Of a stretch of 64,000 bases of DNA, positions 17,592 to 25,076 are shown piece after piece (the stretch's first letter is position 1; the number at the start of each line of letters is the position of its first letter). The translations under genes were made by a program, and so were the position numbers. The stretch is from CAWDLX01 sp963753485 (GTDB taxonomy: Bacteria; Actinomycetota; Actinomycetes; Mycobacteriales; Micromonosporaceae), in NCBI GenBank assembly GCA_963753485.1, contig CAVWCL010000018.1:124001-188000 (forward strand), written 5' to 3'. A model generated the notes under the pieces. The model worked only from the letters and a program-made list of their open reading frames with translations. It searched no databases and was not told where the DNA came from.

Positions 17592-18998
17592 ATGCGAACC
17601 AAGATCGGTCTGGCCATCGCCATGGCCGCGGCCGTCGTCGCGGCGGGCGTCGTGCTCAGCCAGGCAACCGCCGCACCGTTACCGGCATCAGCGTCGCCGC
17701 CGGCGTTCTCGAACACGCTGCTCATCTCGCCCGGCACACCGGCCGGTTTCACCTCGTCTCCGCACGCCAACTCTTCCGGCAACAGCGAGCCGGCCATCGC
17801 CTTCGCCCACGACGGCCGGATGGCCGTCGACGGTTTGGGATGGCTCCCCTTCCAGGTCAACCTTTGGACCGGTAGCTTCGGCGTCACCCCGGCGTACTTC
17901 GGCGCTATGGACACCGACCTGAACAACGTCGGGCAGGGACGGACCACGCTCGGCGACGAGGACGCCGACGTCGAGTTCACCTCGGCAGGCACCCTGCTGC
18001 TCGCCGACCTCGACCTGATCGTCAACAAGAACGGCAACGCAGCCCAGCTCGGCGTCAACGTGACCCGATGCCCGCGAGGCGGCACAGGGCCGTCTGCTTG
18101 CACGCACATCTTCCTCGACACGGCGGGCGCGGACCGGGAGTGGATCACCACGTCCGGAACGACCGCCTGGATCGCCTACCACGACTCCGGCAACAGCACG
18201 CTCATCCGGGTCAAGCGCTCAACCGACGATGGCCAGACCTGGCAGCCGGTCGGGTCGCCGATCCCCGGTCAGGGCAACGCTACCGGTGACGCCACCTTCA
18301 ACAACTCGATCGGACCCATCGTGGCCGATCCCACCGCCGGTGCGCTGTACGAGTCATACGCAGCCGGCGAACCGCAGACCAAGTCGACCAGCGGCGACTA
18401 CAACAACATCTACGTCTCCCGGTCCACCGATGGCGGAAAGCACTGGACCTCGACGCTGGTATTCCACACCGCTCCGTTCACCCGGTTGAACAACTTCTGG
18501 CCATCCCTCGCGGTCGACCCGATCACCCACGCCGTACATGCCGCGTGGACCGACCAACACGGCGTCGCGGTGTCGAGCTCAACGGACGGCGGCAGCACCT
18601 GGTCAGCACCGCTGACCGTGTCGACGGCCACCACGACCGTCATGCCCTGGCTCGCCGCCCGCGGCGGCAAGGTCGACCTCGTCTACTACGGCTCCTCAGC
18701 CGCATCCACCGACGACCCGAACGCAGTGTGGAACGTCTACGACTCACAGTTCCGCAACGGCGCCTGGACAGTCAAGACCGTCAGCAACACGCCCAACCGC
18801 GTGGGCCGCATCTGCCTCGAGGGCTCCGGGTGCGCCAACAACACCGACCGCGAGCTTCTCGACCTGTTCGAGGTCGCCGAAGACCCGGTATCGGGTAAAG
18901 CCGCCATCATCTACACCGACTCCACAGTAGACACGTACACCAACCCATCAGGAGTAACCAAGGAACTCCCAGAGATCGTGTTGGCATTCGAGAACTGA
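17592..18998 (+). CDS. Secreted sialidase-fold protein with Asp-box repeats
   Basis: Exported protein of 468 aa. The signal peptide is MRTKIGLAIAMAAAVVAAGV with likely cleavage after ATAAP-like sequence. The mature protein contains BNR/Asp-boxes (STDDGQTWQ, STDGGKHWT, STDGGSTWSA), each marking a blade of a sialidase-type beta-propeller. The typical sialidase arginine triad cannot be confirmed, so a glycosidase or simply a binding propeller is possible. The ATG at 17592 starts the signal peptide; ATG 17553 would add a short tail. A strong terminator follows. It stands alone. Confidence 0.75.
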   Translation: MRTKIGLAIAMAAAVVAAGVVLSQATAAPLPASASPPAFSNTLLISPGTPAGFTSSPHANSSGNSEPAIAFAHDGRMAVDGLGWLPFQVNLWTGSFGVTPAYFGAMDTDLNNVGQGRTTLGDEDADVEFTSAGTLLLADLDLIVNKNGNAAQLGVNVTRCPRGGTGPSACTHIFLDTAGADREWITTSGTTAWIAYHDSGNSTLIRVKRSTDDGQTWQPVGSPIPGQGNATGDATFNNSIGPIVADPTAGALYESYAAGEPQTKSTSGDYNNIYVSRSTDGGKHWTSTLVFHTAPFTRLNNFWPSLAVDPITHAVHAAWTDQHGVAVSSSTDGGSTWSAPLTVSTATTTVMPWLAARGGKVDLVYYGSSAASTDDPNAVWNVYDSQFRNGAWTVKTVSNTPNRVGRICLEGSGCANNTDRELLDLFEVAEDPVSGKAAIIYTDSTVDTYTNPSGVTKELPEIVLAFEN

Positions 18999-19011
18999 CG
19001 CGACGCTCCGC

Positions 19012-19044
19012 AAGGGGGCCGCGCGTCCGGCGCGCGGCCCCCTT
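19012..19044 (+). terminator. Strong hairpin terminator after the Asp-box protein
   Basis: Perfect 14-bp GC-rich stem (19012-19025 pairing with 19031-19044) with a 5-nt loop, 13 bp after the stop codon. No long T-tract follows, which is usual for high-GC actinobacteria. Confidence 0.85.
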
Positions 19045-19124
19045 CTACGCAGTCCATACGACCATTCGAGGCGCTCGTCTGGCTGGAGCCGTCCGTCGCG
19101 ACGCGGCGGAACCACGGATGGCGG

Positions 19125-19565
19125 TCAGCTGCGTTCGAGTCGCTGCTTGAGTGTCGCCAGGTTCGTGGGCATCTCTTTGGCGGCCTCGCGCCGGATGACG
19201 AGCGGGACGAGGACCTTGCCGATCCCGTGGCCGGTGAAGTCCACGCCGATGGTCAGCCGCGATCGAGTGTCCCCCAGCGGCTCGACGGTCAGATCGACAA
19301 CGGCTCTGATCGGTCCATCAACACCACGCACCCCCCACGTCCTGGGCGGGCTGATGTGAGTGATCTCGGACGTACTGGCACGGTCGGCGCCACCGATACG
19401 CCGCGTCGTGAAGCACCGCGTACCGACGCCCGGCTCATCGAGGCGCTCCAAGCGACCGGTTACGACGCCCTTCTGCCATTCGTGGAAGCGGGTCGGGTCG
19501 GTGGCGTACGCGAACACGTCGTCGGCACCGCGGTCTACGTCGATACTGGTGACTATCGCTGCCAT
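19125..19565 (-). CDS. SRPBCC (polyketide cyclase/START-like) protein
   Basis: Protein of 146 aa with the helix-grip START-like fold: VDRGADDVFAYATDPTRFHEW at the start, a central beta-sheet and a long C-terminal helix (EAAKEMPTNLATLKQRLERS). It is the last gene of an ArsR-AHSA1-SRPBCC operon. Its ATG follows the preceding TAG directly, with GGAGAGG upstream. Such proteins bind hydrophobic ligands or take part in stress responses; no substrate is deducible. Confidence 0.85.
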   Translation of the reverse strand: MAAIVTSIDVDRGADDVFAYATDPTRFHEWQKGVVTGRLERLDEPGVGTRCFTTRRIGGADRASTSEITHISPPRTWGVRGVDGPIRAVVDLTVEPLGDTRSRLTIGVDFTGHGIGKVLVPLVIRREAAKEMPTNLATLKQRLERS

Positions 19566-20048
19566 CTACCTCTCCTCACCGAACAGGTCCGCGTAGCGCT
19601 GCAGGTACAGCGGCCAACCCTGGTCGTTCGCAACGCCTTCGCTGACCGACGCCCAGCCCGGCCCGTGCCGGTCAATGTGGCGGTGTTCCAGCTCGACCAG
19701 CGTCCGGTCGGGCGTTTCGGCGATGAATTTCACCTCAACCTCGCTGGTGTTGCCTGGCTCCGTCTCGATCGTCCACTGTGGACTGATGTCCCAACTGAAC
19801 ACGACCCGCATCGGTGGTTCGTACGCGAGGATGCGCGCCCACCGACATTCGGTCCCGTCAGTCCCCCTGTCGTAGATGTGACCGCCTACCTTCGGCTCGA
19901 ACACAGTCTCGGCGATCGGCACCCGCAGGAGATTGTGTTCCGGCGGCTTGAAGTCACCAAACCGATCGGTGAACACCGCGAAGGCCCGCTCGATCGGCGC
20001 TTGGACGACGATCTGCTGCCGGACCACAGCAGCCGCTGCCTGTGTCAT
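19566..20048 (-). CDS. SRPBCC protein, AHSA1 (activator of Hsp90 ATPase homologue) type
   Basis: Protein of 160 aa with IVVQAPIERAFAVFTDRFGD, FEPKVGGHIYDRGTDG, RILAYEPPMRVVFSWDI, SEVEVKFIAETPDRTLVELE and a C-terminal helix (LYLQRYADLFGEE), the standard AHSA1-domain succession. Its ATG overlaps the ArsR stop (ATGA), and the SRPBCC gene follows without a gap. ArsR-AHSA1 pairs are common in actinobacteria, and the regulator presumably controls this protein. Function is unknown beyond ligand binding. Confidence 0.88.
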   Translation of the reverse strand: MTQAAAAVVRQQIVVQAPIERAFAVFTDRFGDFKPPEHNLLRVPIAETVFEPKVGGHIYDRGTDGTECRWARILAYEPPMRVVFSWDISPQWTIETEPGNTSEVEVKFIAETPDRTLVELEHRHIDRHGPGWASVSEGVANDQGWPLYLQRYADLFGEER

Positions 20049-20368
20049 GCCCTCTCCTCGGTCTGTCGTTCGACAACGTCCTGGTATCCGTCCAACGCGC
20101 GGTTCCAGAACGTCTCCAGCTGATCACGCAAGGCGGAGATCCCCGCCGGGTTCAACCGATAAACCCGGCGATTACCCACCGCGCGGTCCGTCACCAGCCC
20201 GGCGACTTTGAGCACCTTCAGATGCTGTGACACCGCGGCGCGAGTGATCGGCAACCCCTCAGCCAACTCCCCCACCGCCTGAGGGCGCACCGCCAAGGCC
20301 GTCACGATCGCCAGCCGGCTGGGATCTCCCAACGCTTCCCAGCCATCCCGAGCTTGGTAAGCTGCCAC
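20045..20368 (-). CDS. ArsR-family transcriptional regulator
   Basis: Small winged-helix repressor of 107 aa (WEALGDPSRLAIVTALAVRP, LPITRAAVSQHLKVLKVAGL, GNRRVYRLNPAGI). There is no obvious metal-binding cysteine motif, so it belongs to the metal-free ArsR subgroup that often pairs with AHSA1 proteins. It is the first gene of the operon. An inverted repeat just upstream probably serves for autoregulation. Confidence 0.9.
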   Translation of the reverse strand: MAAYQARDGWEALGDPSRLAIVTALAVRPQAVGELAEGLPITRAAVSQHLKVLKVAGLVTDRAVGNRRVYRLNPAGISALRDQLETFWNRALDGYQDVVERQTEERA

Positions 20369-20374
20369 TAACGA

Positions 20375-20389
20375 AAGTTACAACTTACC
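20375..20389 (-). promoter_or_regulatory. Probable ArsR operator
   Basis: Inverted repeat AAGTT, 2 bp, AACTT (20375-20386) begins 7 bp upstream of the ArsR start. A wider GGTAAG/CTTACC pair (20356-20361 and 20384-20389) surrounds the start. Its position suits steric repression or a near-leaderless transcript. Confidence 0.5.
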
Positions 20390-20514
20390 GGGGTCGGCGT
20401 CAAGCAACCGCCCCGCCGAGCGGCAAGCGGGCCGCCGCCTGGCCCCCACGTCTGCTACGCGGGTGGAGCTGAGAGGGACTGAACCCCACTGCCAGTTCGT
20501 GGGCCTCAGTCCCA

Positions 20515-20533
20515 GGGTCAAACTAGGGTCAAA
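20515..20533 (+). repeat. GGGTCAAA direct repeats (right arm-type sites)
   Basis: GGGTCAAA at 20515 and 20526, 11 bp apart, matching the pair beside the integrase remnant at 10639 and 10650 in sequence, spacing and orientation. They lie about 60 bp before the first tRNA-derived core, as expected for the second att arm of the same element. Confidence 0.6.
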
Positions 20534-20537
20534 CGAT

Positions 20538-20575
20538 CAAGGCCCTCCCCGCAAAAATCCGCGGACAGGGCCTTG
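20538..20575 (-). terminator. Hairpin after tRNA-derived core copy A
   Basis: CAAGGCCCT (20538-20546) pairs with AGGGCCTTG (20567-20575), with an inner CCGC/GCGG stem. Read leftward it follows tRNA-half copy A at the distance expected of a tRNA terminator. Confidence 0.6.
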
Positions 20576-20590
20576 ACCAGGTACTTCTTT

Positions 20591-20635
20591 GTAGCGGGGG
20601 CCAGGATTTGGACCTGGGACCTCTGGGGTTATGAG
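20591..20635 (-). repeat. Attachment-site core copy A: 3' half of a Met-type tRNA
   Basis: Read on the minus strand: anticodon loop CTCATAA, anticodon-stem 3' side, variable region, T-arm (CCAGG, 7-nt loop with TCCAAAT, CCTGG) and the 3' acceptor strand, ending GCTA. The 5' half of a tRNA is absent, so this is not a functional gene. Such 3' halves are left when an element integrates into a tRNA gene. The T-loop is mutated compared with copy B. Confidence 0.75.
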
Positions 20636-20814
20636 CGGATGCCATCAGGTGTCAGCAGATGTTCCTCAGTATCAGGTGTTGAGTTTGCCTGTCGCGGTCC
20701 GACAGCGGAGCTAGTCTTGGCAAGATCAACCAACAGCGGTAATGAGGTCCTCGGCCAAGGCCGCAGCGGCAGCCGAGACGGTTGCGGGCTCTCCGATCCC
20801 CTCTTCCGCCCGGC

Positions 20815-20854
20815 CAAGGGCCCTTGCACTCGCGCTTGAATGCAAGGGCCCTTG
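20815..20854 (-). terminator. Hairpin after tRNA-derived core copy B
   Basis: Perfect 14-bp stem: 20815-20828 pairs with 20841-20854, with a 12-nt loop. It follows tRNA-half copy B on the minus strand and is the counterpart of the hairpin at 20538-20575. Confidence 0.7.
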
Positions 20855-20869
20855 ACCTGGGATTCCTTC

Positions 20870-20912
20870 GTAGCGGGGCCAGGATTTGAACCTGGGACCT
20901 CTGGGTTATGAG
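20870..20912 (-). repeat. Attachment-site core copy B: 3' half of a Met-type tRNA
   Basis: Minus-strand sequence from the CAT anticodon to the acceptor end, with an intact T-arm (CCAGG, TTCAAAT, CCTGG). The sequence upstream of the anticodon does not pair with the anticodon stem, so the tRNA is incomplete here. Copies A and B are direct repeats about 279 bp apart. The tandem pair points to two insertions, or an insertion and excision, at one tRNA-Met locus. Confidence 0.78.
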
Positions 20913-20932
20913 ACGGGCGACGTACGTCTATC

Positions 20933-21814
20933 CTAGAAGATGACCGTCGTGTTGCCGTTGAGGAGGACCCGGTCGGTGCAGTGCCAGTCCACTGCCCGGG
21001 CCAGGACGGCGCGCTCGATGTCGGCGCCGAGCCGGGTGATGTCGGCGACGCTGGCCCGATGGTTGACTCGGATCGTGTCCTGCTCGATGATCGGGCCCTC
21101 GTCGAGGTCTTGGTTGACGTAGTGGGCGGTCGCGCCGATGAGCTTGACCCCACGGTGTTTGGCCTGCTCATACGGTCGTGCTCCGGTGAAGGCGGGCAGG
21201 AACGAGTGGTGGATGTTGACCGCGGGCATGCCAAGGCTGTCGAGCATTTCACCGGAGAGCACCTGCATGTAGCGGGCAAGCACCACCAGGTCGAAGCGTC
21301 CCTGGACCAACTCGAGCTGGCGCTGCTCCGCATCCGCCTTCTGACCGGGGCGTACGGGCACATGCTCGAACGGCACGCCGAAGGCCTCCACCGTCTTGCG
21401 CAGGTCGGCGTGGTTGGACACGACGAGGCCGATGTCTGCCGGCAGCTCACCGCGCTGCCAGCGCCACAGCAGCTCGAGCAGGCAGTGGTCCTGGCGGGAT
21501 ACGAAGACCGCTAGTCGGGGTCGGGCGTTCGCGCTACGAAGCTGGAACCACATGTCGAACGCGTCGGCAACGTCATAGGCGAAGCGCAGCCGCAGCAGGT
21601 CAAGCCGGCTGTCGAGGTCAGGGTGGGAGAAGACGACCCGCATGAAGAACCGGCCGGCCTCGGCGTCCGTGGAGTATTGGTCCGACTGGACGACGTTGGC
21701 CCCCTGCCGATAGAGGAAACCCGAGACGGCCGCGACGATGCCGGGGCGGTCGGCGCAGGTGACCAGCAGACGAGCAGTGCGCGGCTCGACTGTCGCGAGA
21801 GTGTGCGCGGTCAT
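20933..21814 (-). CDS. purU: Formyltetrahydrofolate deformylase
   Basis: Hydrolyses 10-formyl-THF to formate and THF in the cytosol. It is 293 aa, the usual length. An N-terminal ACT domain (RLLVTCADRPGIVAAVSGFL) precedes a formyltransferase-type domain with the substrate loop NIHHSFLPAFTGARPYEQA and the catalytic Asp in HYVNQDLDEGPIIEQD. The ATG at 21814 overlaps the kinase stop (ATGA). It is the last gene of the one-carbon operon, where it could regenerate free THF for a demethylase. It ends 20 bp from attachment core B. Confidence 0.93.
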   Translation of the reverse strand: MTAHTLATVEPRTARLLVTCADRPGIVAAVSGFLYRQGANVVQSDQYSTDAEAGRFFMRVVFSHPDLDSRLDLLRLRFAYDVADAFDMWFQLRSANARPRLAVFVSRQDHCLLELLWRWQRGELPADIGLVVSNHADLRKTVEAFGVPFEHVPVRPGQKADAEQRQLELVQGRFDLVVLARYMQVLSGEMLDSLGMPAVNIHHSFLPAFTGARPYEQAKHRGVKLIGATAHYVNQDLDEGPIIEQDTIRVNHRASVADITRLGADIERAVLARAVDWHCTDRVLLNGNTTVIF

Positions 21815-22809
21815 GCCAACGTAGCCAGTCGGTCGGCCGGCAAGTGTGGGGCGATAGCGGCGACGGCGGCGCCGCCATAGGCCTCGGCGAACCGATCCAG
21901 CAGCACACGCGGATTGGTGTCGTGCTCCTGTGTGCCGACCGTCTCCAGCACGATCGTGGCCAGTGTGCACCCAAGCTGCGCCGCGTACTCGTCGCCGACG
22001 CCCCACTCGGTGCCGGCGAGGTAGCCAGACCGGAACGCGTCGCCTACGCCGGTCGGGTCGGCGACAGCACGTGGTGGCACCGCCGCGACGCGGACCTCGG
22101 GGCGGCCCCGGCGACGAAGTCGCACGCCCTGGGCGCCGAGGGTGGTCACAACGACGTTGACCCGGGCGGCGAGATCGGAGCCGGACAGCTTGGTCTTGTG
22201 CTCGAGCAGGCCGAGCTCGTACTCGTTGGCGAACAGATACTCGGCTCCGTCGATTAGCTGGCGGATATCATCACCCTCCATTCTGGCCAGTTGCTGGGAA
22301 GGGTCGGCGGCAAACCGGAAACCGCGCTGGCGGCACTCGTCGGTGTGGCGCACCATTGCCACGGGGTCGTTCGGCGCGATGACGACGAGCGGGTCGCCGC
22401 CGACGTGCCGAACAGCTGGCTCCAGCTCGATCAGCCGGGCCTCGGCCATCGCTCCACTGTAGAATGACGCGAGCTGCTTCTGCGCGTTGTCGGTGGTGCA
22501 GATGAAGCGGGCCGTGAGCTTGGTCTCCGAGGTGTGCATGAACGCGGTGTCCACGCCGTGGCGGCGCAGCCAGGCGTCGTAGTCGGCGAAGTCCACGCCG
22601 ACCGCGGCGACGAGCACGGGGCGCAACCCCAGCGCGCCGAGGTGGAACGCGATGTTCGCCCCGATCCCGCCGCGGTGAATATGCAGGTCGTCGACGAGGA
22701 ACGACAGCGACAGGGACTCAAGCTGCTCGGGCAGCAGCTGGTCGGTGAAGCTGCCAGGGAAGTCCATAAGGTAGTCGGTGGCGACCGACCCGGTCACGAC
22801 GATGCTCAC
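21811..22809 (-). CDS. PfkB-family kinase, adenosine kinase-like
   Basis: Ribokinase-fold kinase of 332 aa. It has the PfkB glycine motif GGIGANIAFHLGALG near the N-terminus and the catalytic signature DPTGVGDAFRSGYLAG with the Asp base. Family members phosphorylate adenosine, ribose or fructose derivatives. Sitting directly after metK in a methyl-cycle operon, adenosine (released from SAH) is the most likely substrate. The GTG at 22809 overlaps the metK stop. No SAH hydrolase is seen in the window. Confidence 0.85.
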   Translation of the reverse strand: MSIVVTGSVATDYLMDFPGSFTDQLLPEQLESLSLSFLVDDLHIHRGGIGANIAFHLGALGLRPVLVAAVGVDFADYDAWLRRHGVDTAFMHTSETKLTARFICTTDNAQKQLASFYSGAMAEARLIELEPAVRHVGGDPLVVIAPNDPVAMVRHTDECRQRGFRFAADPSQQLARMEGDDIRQLIDGAEYLFANEYELGLLEHKTKLSGSDLAARVNVVVTTLGAQGVRLRRRGRPEVRVAAVPPRAVADPTGVGDAFRSGYLAGTEWGVGDEYAAQLGCTLATIVLETVGTQEHDTNPRVLLDRFAEAYGGAAVAAIAPHLPADRLATLA

Positions 22810-24017
22810 GCGCTCAGCCCCGCGGCAGCACGCAGGCCGTTCGCCTTGTCGGTCTGCTCCCAGCTGAACCCGACCCGGCCGAAGTGGCCGTAGGCGGCGG
22901 TGGCGCGGTAGATGGGCCGGTCGAGGTGCAGGTAGCGCCGGAACGCGGCCGGACGTAGGTCGAAGTGCTCGTGCACGAGCTTCTCGATGGCCGAGCGGGA
23001 AACGTGCTCGGTACCGAACGTCTCGATGAGGACAGACAGCGGGCGGGCCACGCCGATGGCGTAAGCGACCTGCACCTCGACTCGGTCGGCCAGGCCGGCG
23101 GAGACGACGTTCTTCGCCACGTAGCGGGCGGCGTAGGCGGCGCACCGGTCCACCTTGGACGGATCCTTGCCACTGAACGCGCCGCCGCCGTGCCGGGCAT
23201 AGCCGCCGTACGTGTCGACGATGATCTTTCGTCCGGTGAGCCCGGCGTCGCCGACCGGGCCGCCGATGACAAACCGTCCGGTCGGGTTGACGTAGAGGTT
23301 CTCCCGCAGCGCGGCGGCGGAGTACAGCTCCGCTGGCAGCGCGGTCCCGACAACGTGCTCCCAGAGGTCGGCCTCGATCTGGTCCCGCTCGACGGTCTCG
23401 GCATGCTGGGTCGAGATGACGACCTTCTCGATCGCGACCGGTACGCTGTCACGGTAACGAACCGTCACCTGGGTCTTGCCGTCGGGCCGCAGGTAGGGAA
23501 GCGTCCCGTCCCGCCGCACCTCGGCCAAGCGGCGTGACAGCCGGTGCGCCAGCGCAATCGGCATCGGCATCAGCTCGGGCGTCTCGTTGGTAGCGTAGCC
23601 GAACATCATGCCCTGGTCCCCGGCGCCGGCCCGGTCGAAGTCGTCGCCGGCGGCCGTGGCCCGGCTCTCGGCCGAGTGGTCGACGCCCTGCGCGATATCT
23701 GGGGACTGCCGGTCGAGCACGACCAGCACGCCGCAGCTGTGTCCGTCGAAGCCGAGCTCGGGCCGGTCGTAGCCGATCTCGCAGATGGTGTCCCGGGCCA
23801 CCTGGGCGTAGTCGACCGAGGCCGACGTGCTGATCTCGCCGGCGAGCACGACCAGGCCAGTCGTGATCAGGGTCTCGCAAGCGACCCGGCCGGTCGGGTC
23901 GGCCGACAGCACGGCGTCGAGCACCGCGTCGGAGATCTGGTCGGCGATCTTGTCGGGGTGACCCTCTGTCACCGACTCTGACGTGAACAAGTAGTCGTTG
24001 GTATCGAGCTGGGTCAT
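22806..24017 (-). CDS. metK: S-adenosylmethionine synthetase
   Basis: Makes SAM from methionine and ATP. It is 403 aa, full length. Motifs are SVTEGHPDKIADQISDAVLD (ATP site), the hexapeptide-type loop GAGDQGMMFGYAT, GGGAFSGKDPSKVDR (P-loop-like) and C-terminal AYGHFGR. The ATG at 24017 overlaps the upstream stop (ATGA). In-frame sequence continues far upstream of this ATG but belongs to the neighbouring gene's other frame. It may be a second, pathway-dedicated copy beside a housekeeping metK elsewhere, because it lies inside an accessory operon. Confidence 0.95.
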   Translation of the reverse strand: MTQLDTNDYLFTSESVTEGHPDKIADQISDAVLDAVLSADPTGRVACETLITTGLVVLAGEISTSASVDYAQVARDTICEIGYDRPELGFDGHSCGVLVVLDRQSPDIAQGVDHSAESRATAAGDDFDRAGAGDQGMMFGYATNETPELMPMPIALAHRLSRRLAEVRRDGTLPYLRPDGKTQVTVRYRDSVPVAIEKVVISTQHAETVERDQIEADLWEHVVGTALPAELYSAAALRENLYVNPTGRFVIGGPVGDAGLTGRKIIVDTYGGYARHGGGAFSGKDPSKVDRCAAYAARYVAKNVVSAGLADRVEVQVAYAIGVARPLSVLIETFGTEHVSRSAIEKLVHEHFDLRPAAFRRYLHLDRPIYRATAAYGHFGRVGFSWEQTDKANGLRAAAGLSA

Positions 24018-25075
24018 TGGTTCTCCTCGGTCGGGTGGCTGACCGGCGGCTCGGCGACGGCCGTGCCGAGCTCGCCGCGGATGGTGCGGGTGGCAGCAAC
24101 CATCGCGTGCAGCTTGGCCTGGGCGATCTCCGGCGGAAGGTGCCGGAGGCCGCAGTCGGGGTTGACCTGCATGCGGTGGGCGGGCACCAGCTGGAGCGCA
24201 CGATGGATTCGCTGCGCGATGAGGTCGGTCGACTCGATCTGGTGGGTCTTGACATCGACGACCCCGAGCCCGATCTCGCGTTCCCAGCCGCTGCGGGCGA
24301 TGAGGTCGAGGTCCTCGTAGCCCTTGCGGGCGAACTCCAGCACCAACTGGTCGATCTCGGCCTTGTGCACGGCCGGCCACAGGAAGTCGTAATGCCCCTC
24401 CCACGACGGGCGGGCATAGCGGTTGCCGTAACAGACGTGCAGTCCCCAGTGCGCGTCCACCCCGGCGGTGACGATGTTGACCGCCTCGACGGCCAAACCA
24501 GCCTGCTCCGGGTAGCCCGCGAGATAGGGCTCGTCGATCTGCAGGGTCGTCGCCCCGGCCGCCACCAGCGCCTGCGCCTCGGCGTTGAGCATCCGGGCGA
24601 TGGCCCGCACCAGGTCCGCGCTGTCGCGGTAGCACTCGTTGCGGATGCGCCGGGAGAGTGAGAACGGCCCCGTGAACGAGAACTTCACCGGCCGGTCGGT
24701 GTGTCGGACCGTGAACGCGTAGTCCTCGGCCAGTCCCAGCCCCGGCGTGGTCTCCTCCGGCAGCGGACCGTCCACATAGGCCTCGAAATAGTCGTAGGCC
24801 ACGTCCTTGGTGTTGGGCGCGATCTGCACCCCCGGCAGCCGGCTGAGCAAGTAGTCGATGTCGTTGTCACGCCGCAGCTCGCCGTCGCTGACAATGTCGA
24901 TGCCGGCGACCTCCTGGTCCTTGAGCGCCGCCTTGATGCAGACATCGTGAATCGACCGCAGCTGCGCCGCGCTGATGCGGTTGCGGTAGTAGTCGGTCTT
25001 GAGCCGGTCCAGCCAGTCCGGAACGGAGTAGGACCCGATTACCGTGGTCGGCAGGAGCGGCACCGATGCGATCAT
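24014..25075 (-). CDS. Core-MetE-type (cobalamin-independent) methyltransferase
   Basis: Protein of 353 aa corresponding only to the catalytic barrel of cobalamin-independent methionine synthase; the MetE N-terminal domain is missing. The zinc site is intact: LHVCYGN (His, Cys), Glu in VLEFARKG and Cys in NPDCGLRHLP. Core-MetE enzymes transfer methyl groups to homocysteine, some from donors other than methyl-THF-polyglutamate. The neighbour metK would use the methionine formed. The ATG is 1 bp after the previous stop. The methyl donor is unknown. Confidence 0.88.
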   Translation of the reverse strand: MIASVPLLPTTVIGSYSVPDWLDRLKTDYYRNRISAAQLRSIHDVCIKAALKDQEVAGIDIVSDGELRRDNDIDYLLSRLPGVQIAPNTKDVAYDYFEAYVDGPLPEETTPGLGLAEDYAFTVRHTDRPVKFSFTGPFSLSRRIRNECYRDSADLVRAIARMLNAEAQALVAAGATTLQIDEPYLAGYPEQAGLAVEAVNIVTAGVDAHWGLHVCYGNRYARPSWEGHYDFLWPAVHKAEIDQLVLEFARKGYEDLDLIARSGWEREIGLGVVDVKTHQIESTDLIAQRIHRALQLVPAHRMQVNPDCGLRHLPPEIAQAKLHAMVAATRTIRGELGTAVAEPPVSHPTEENQ

Positions 25076-25076
25076 G

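Noticed and set aside
20591..20912. Functional tRNA-Met gene
   Set aside because: Both copies contain only the anticodon-to-3' half; the flanking DNA cannot form the 5' acceptor strand, D-arm or the other side of the anticodon stem.
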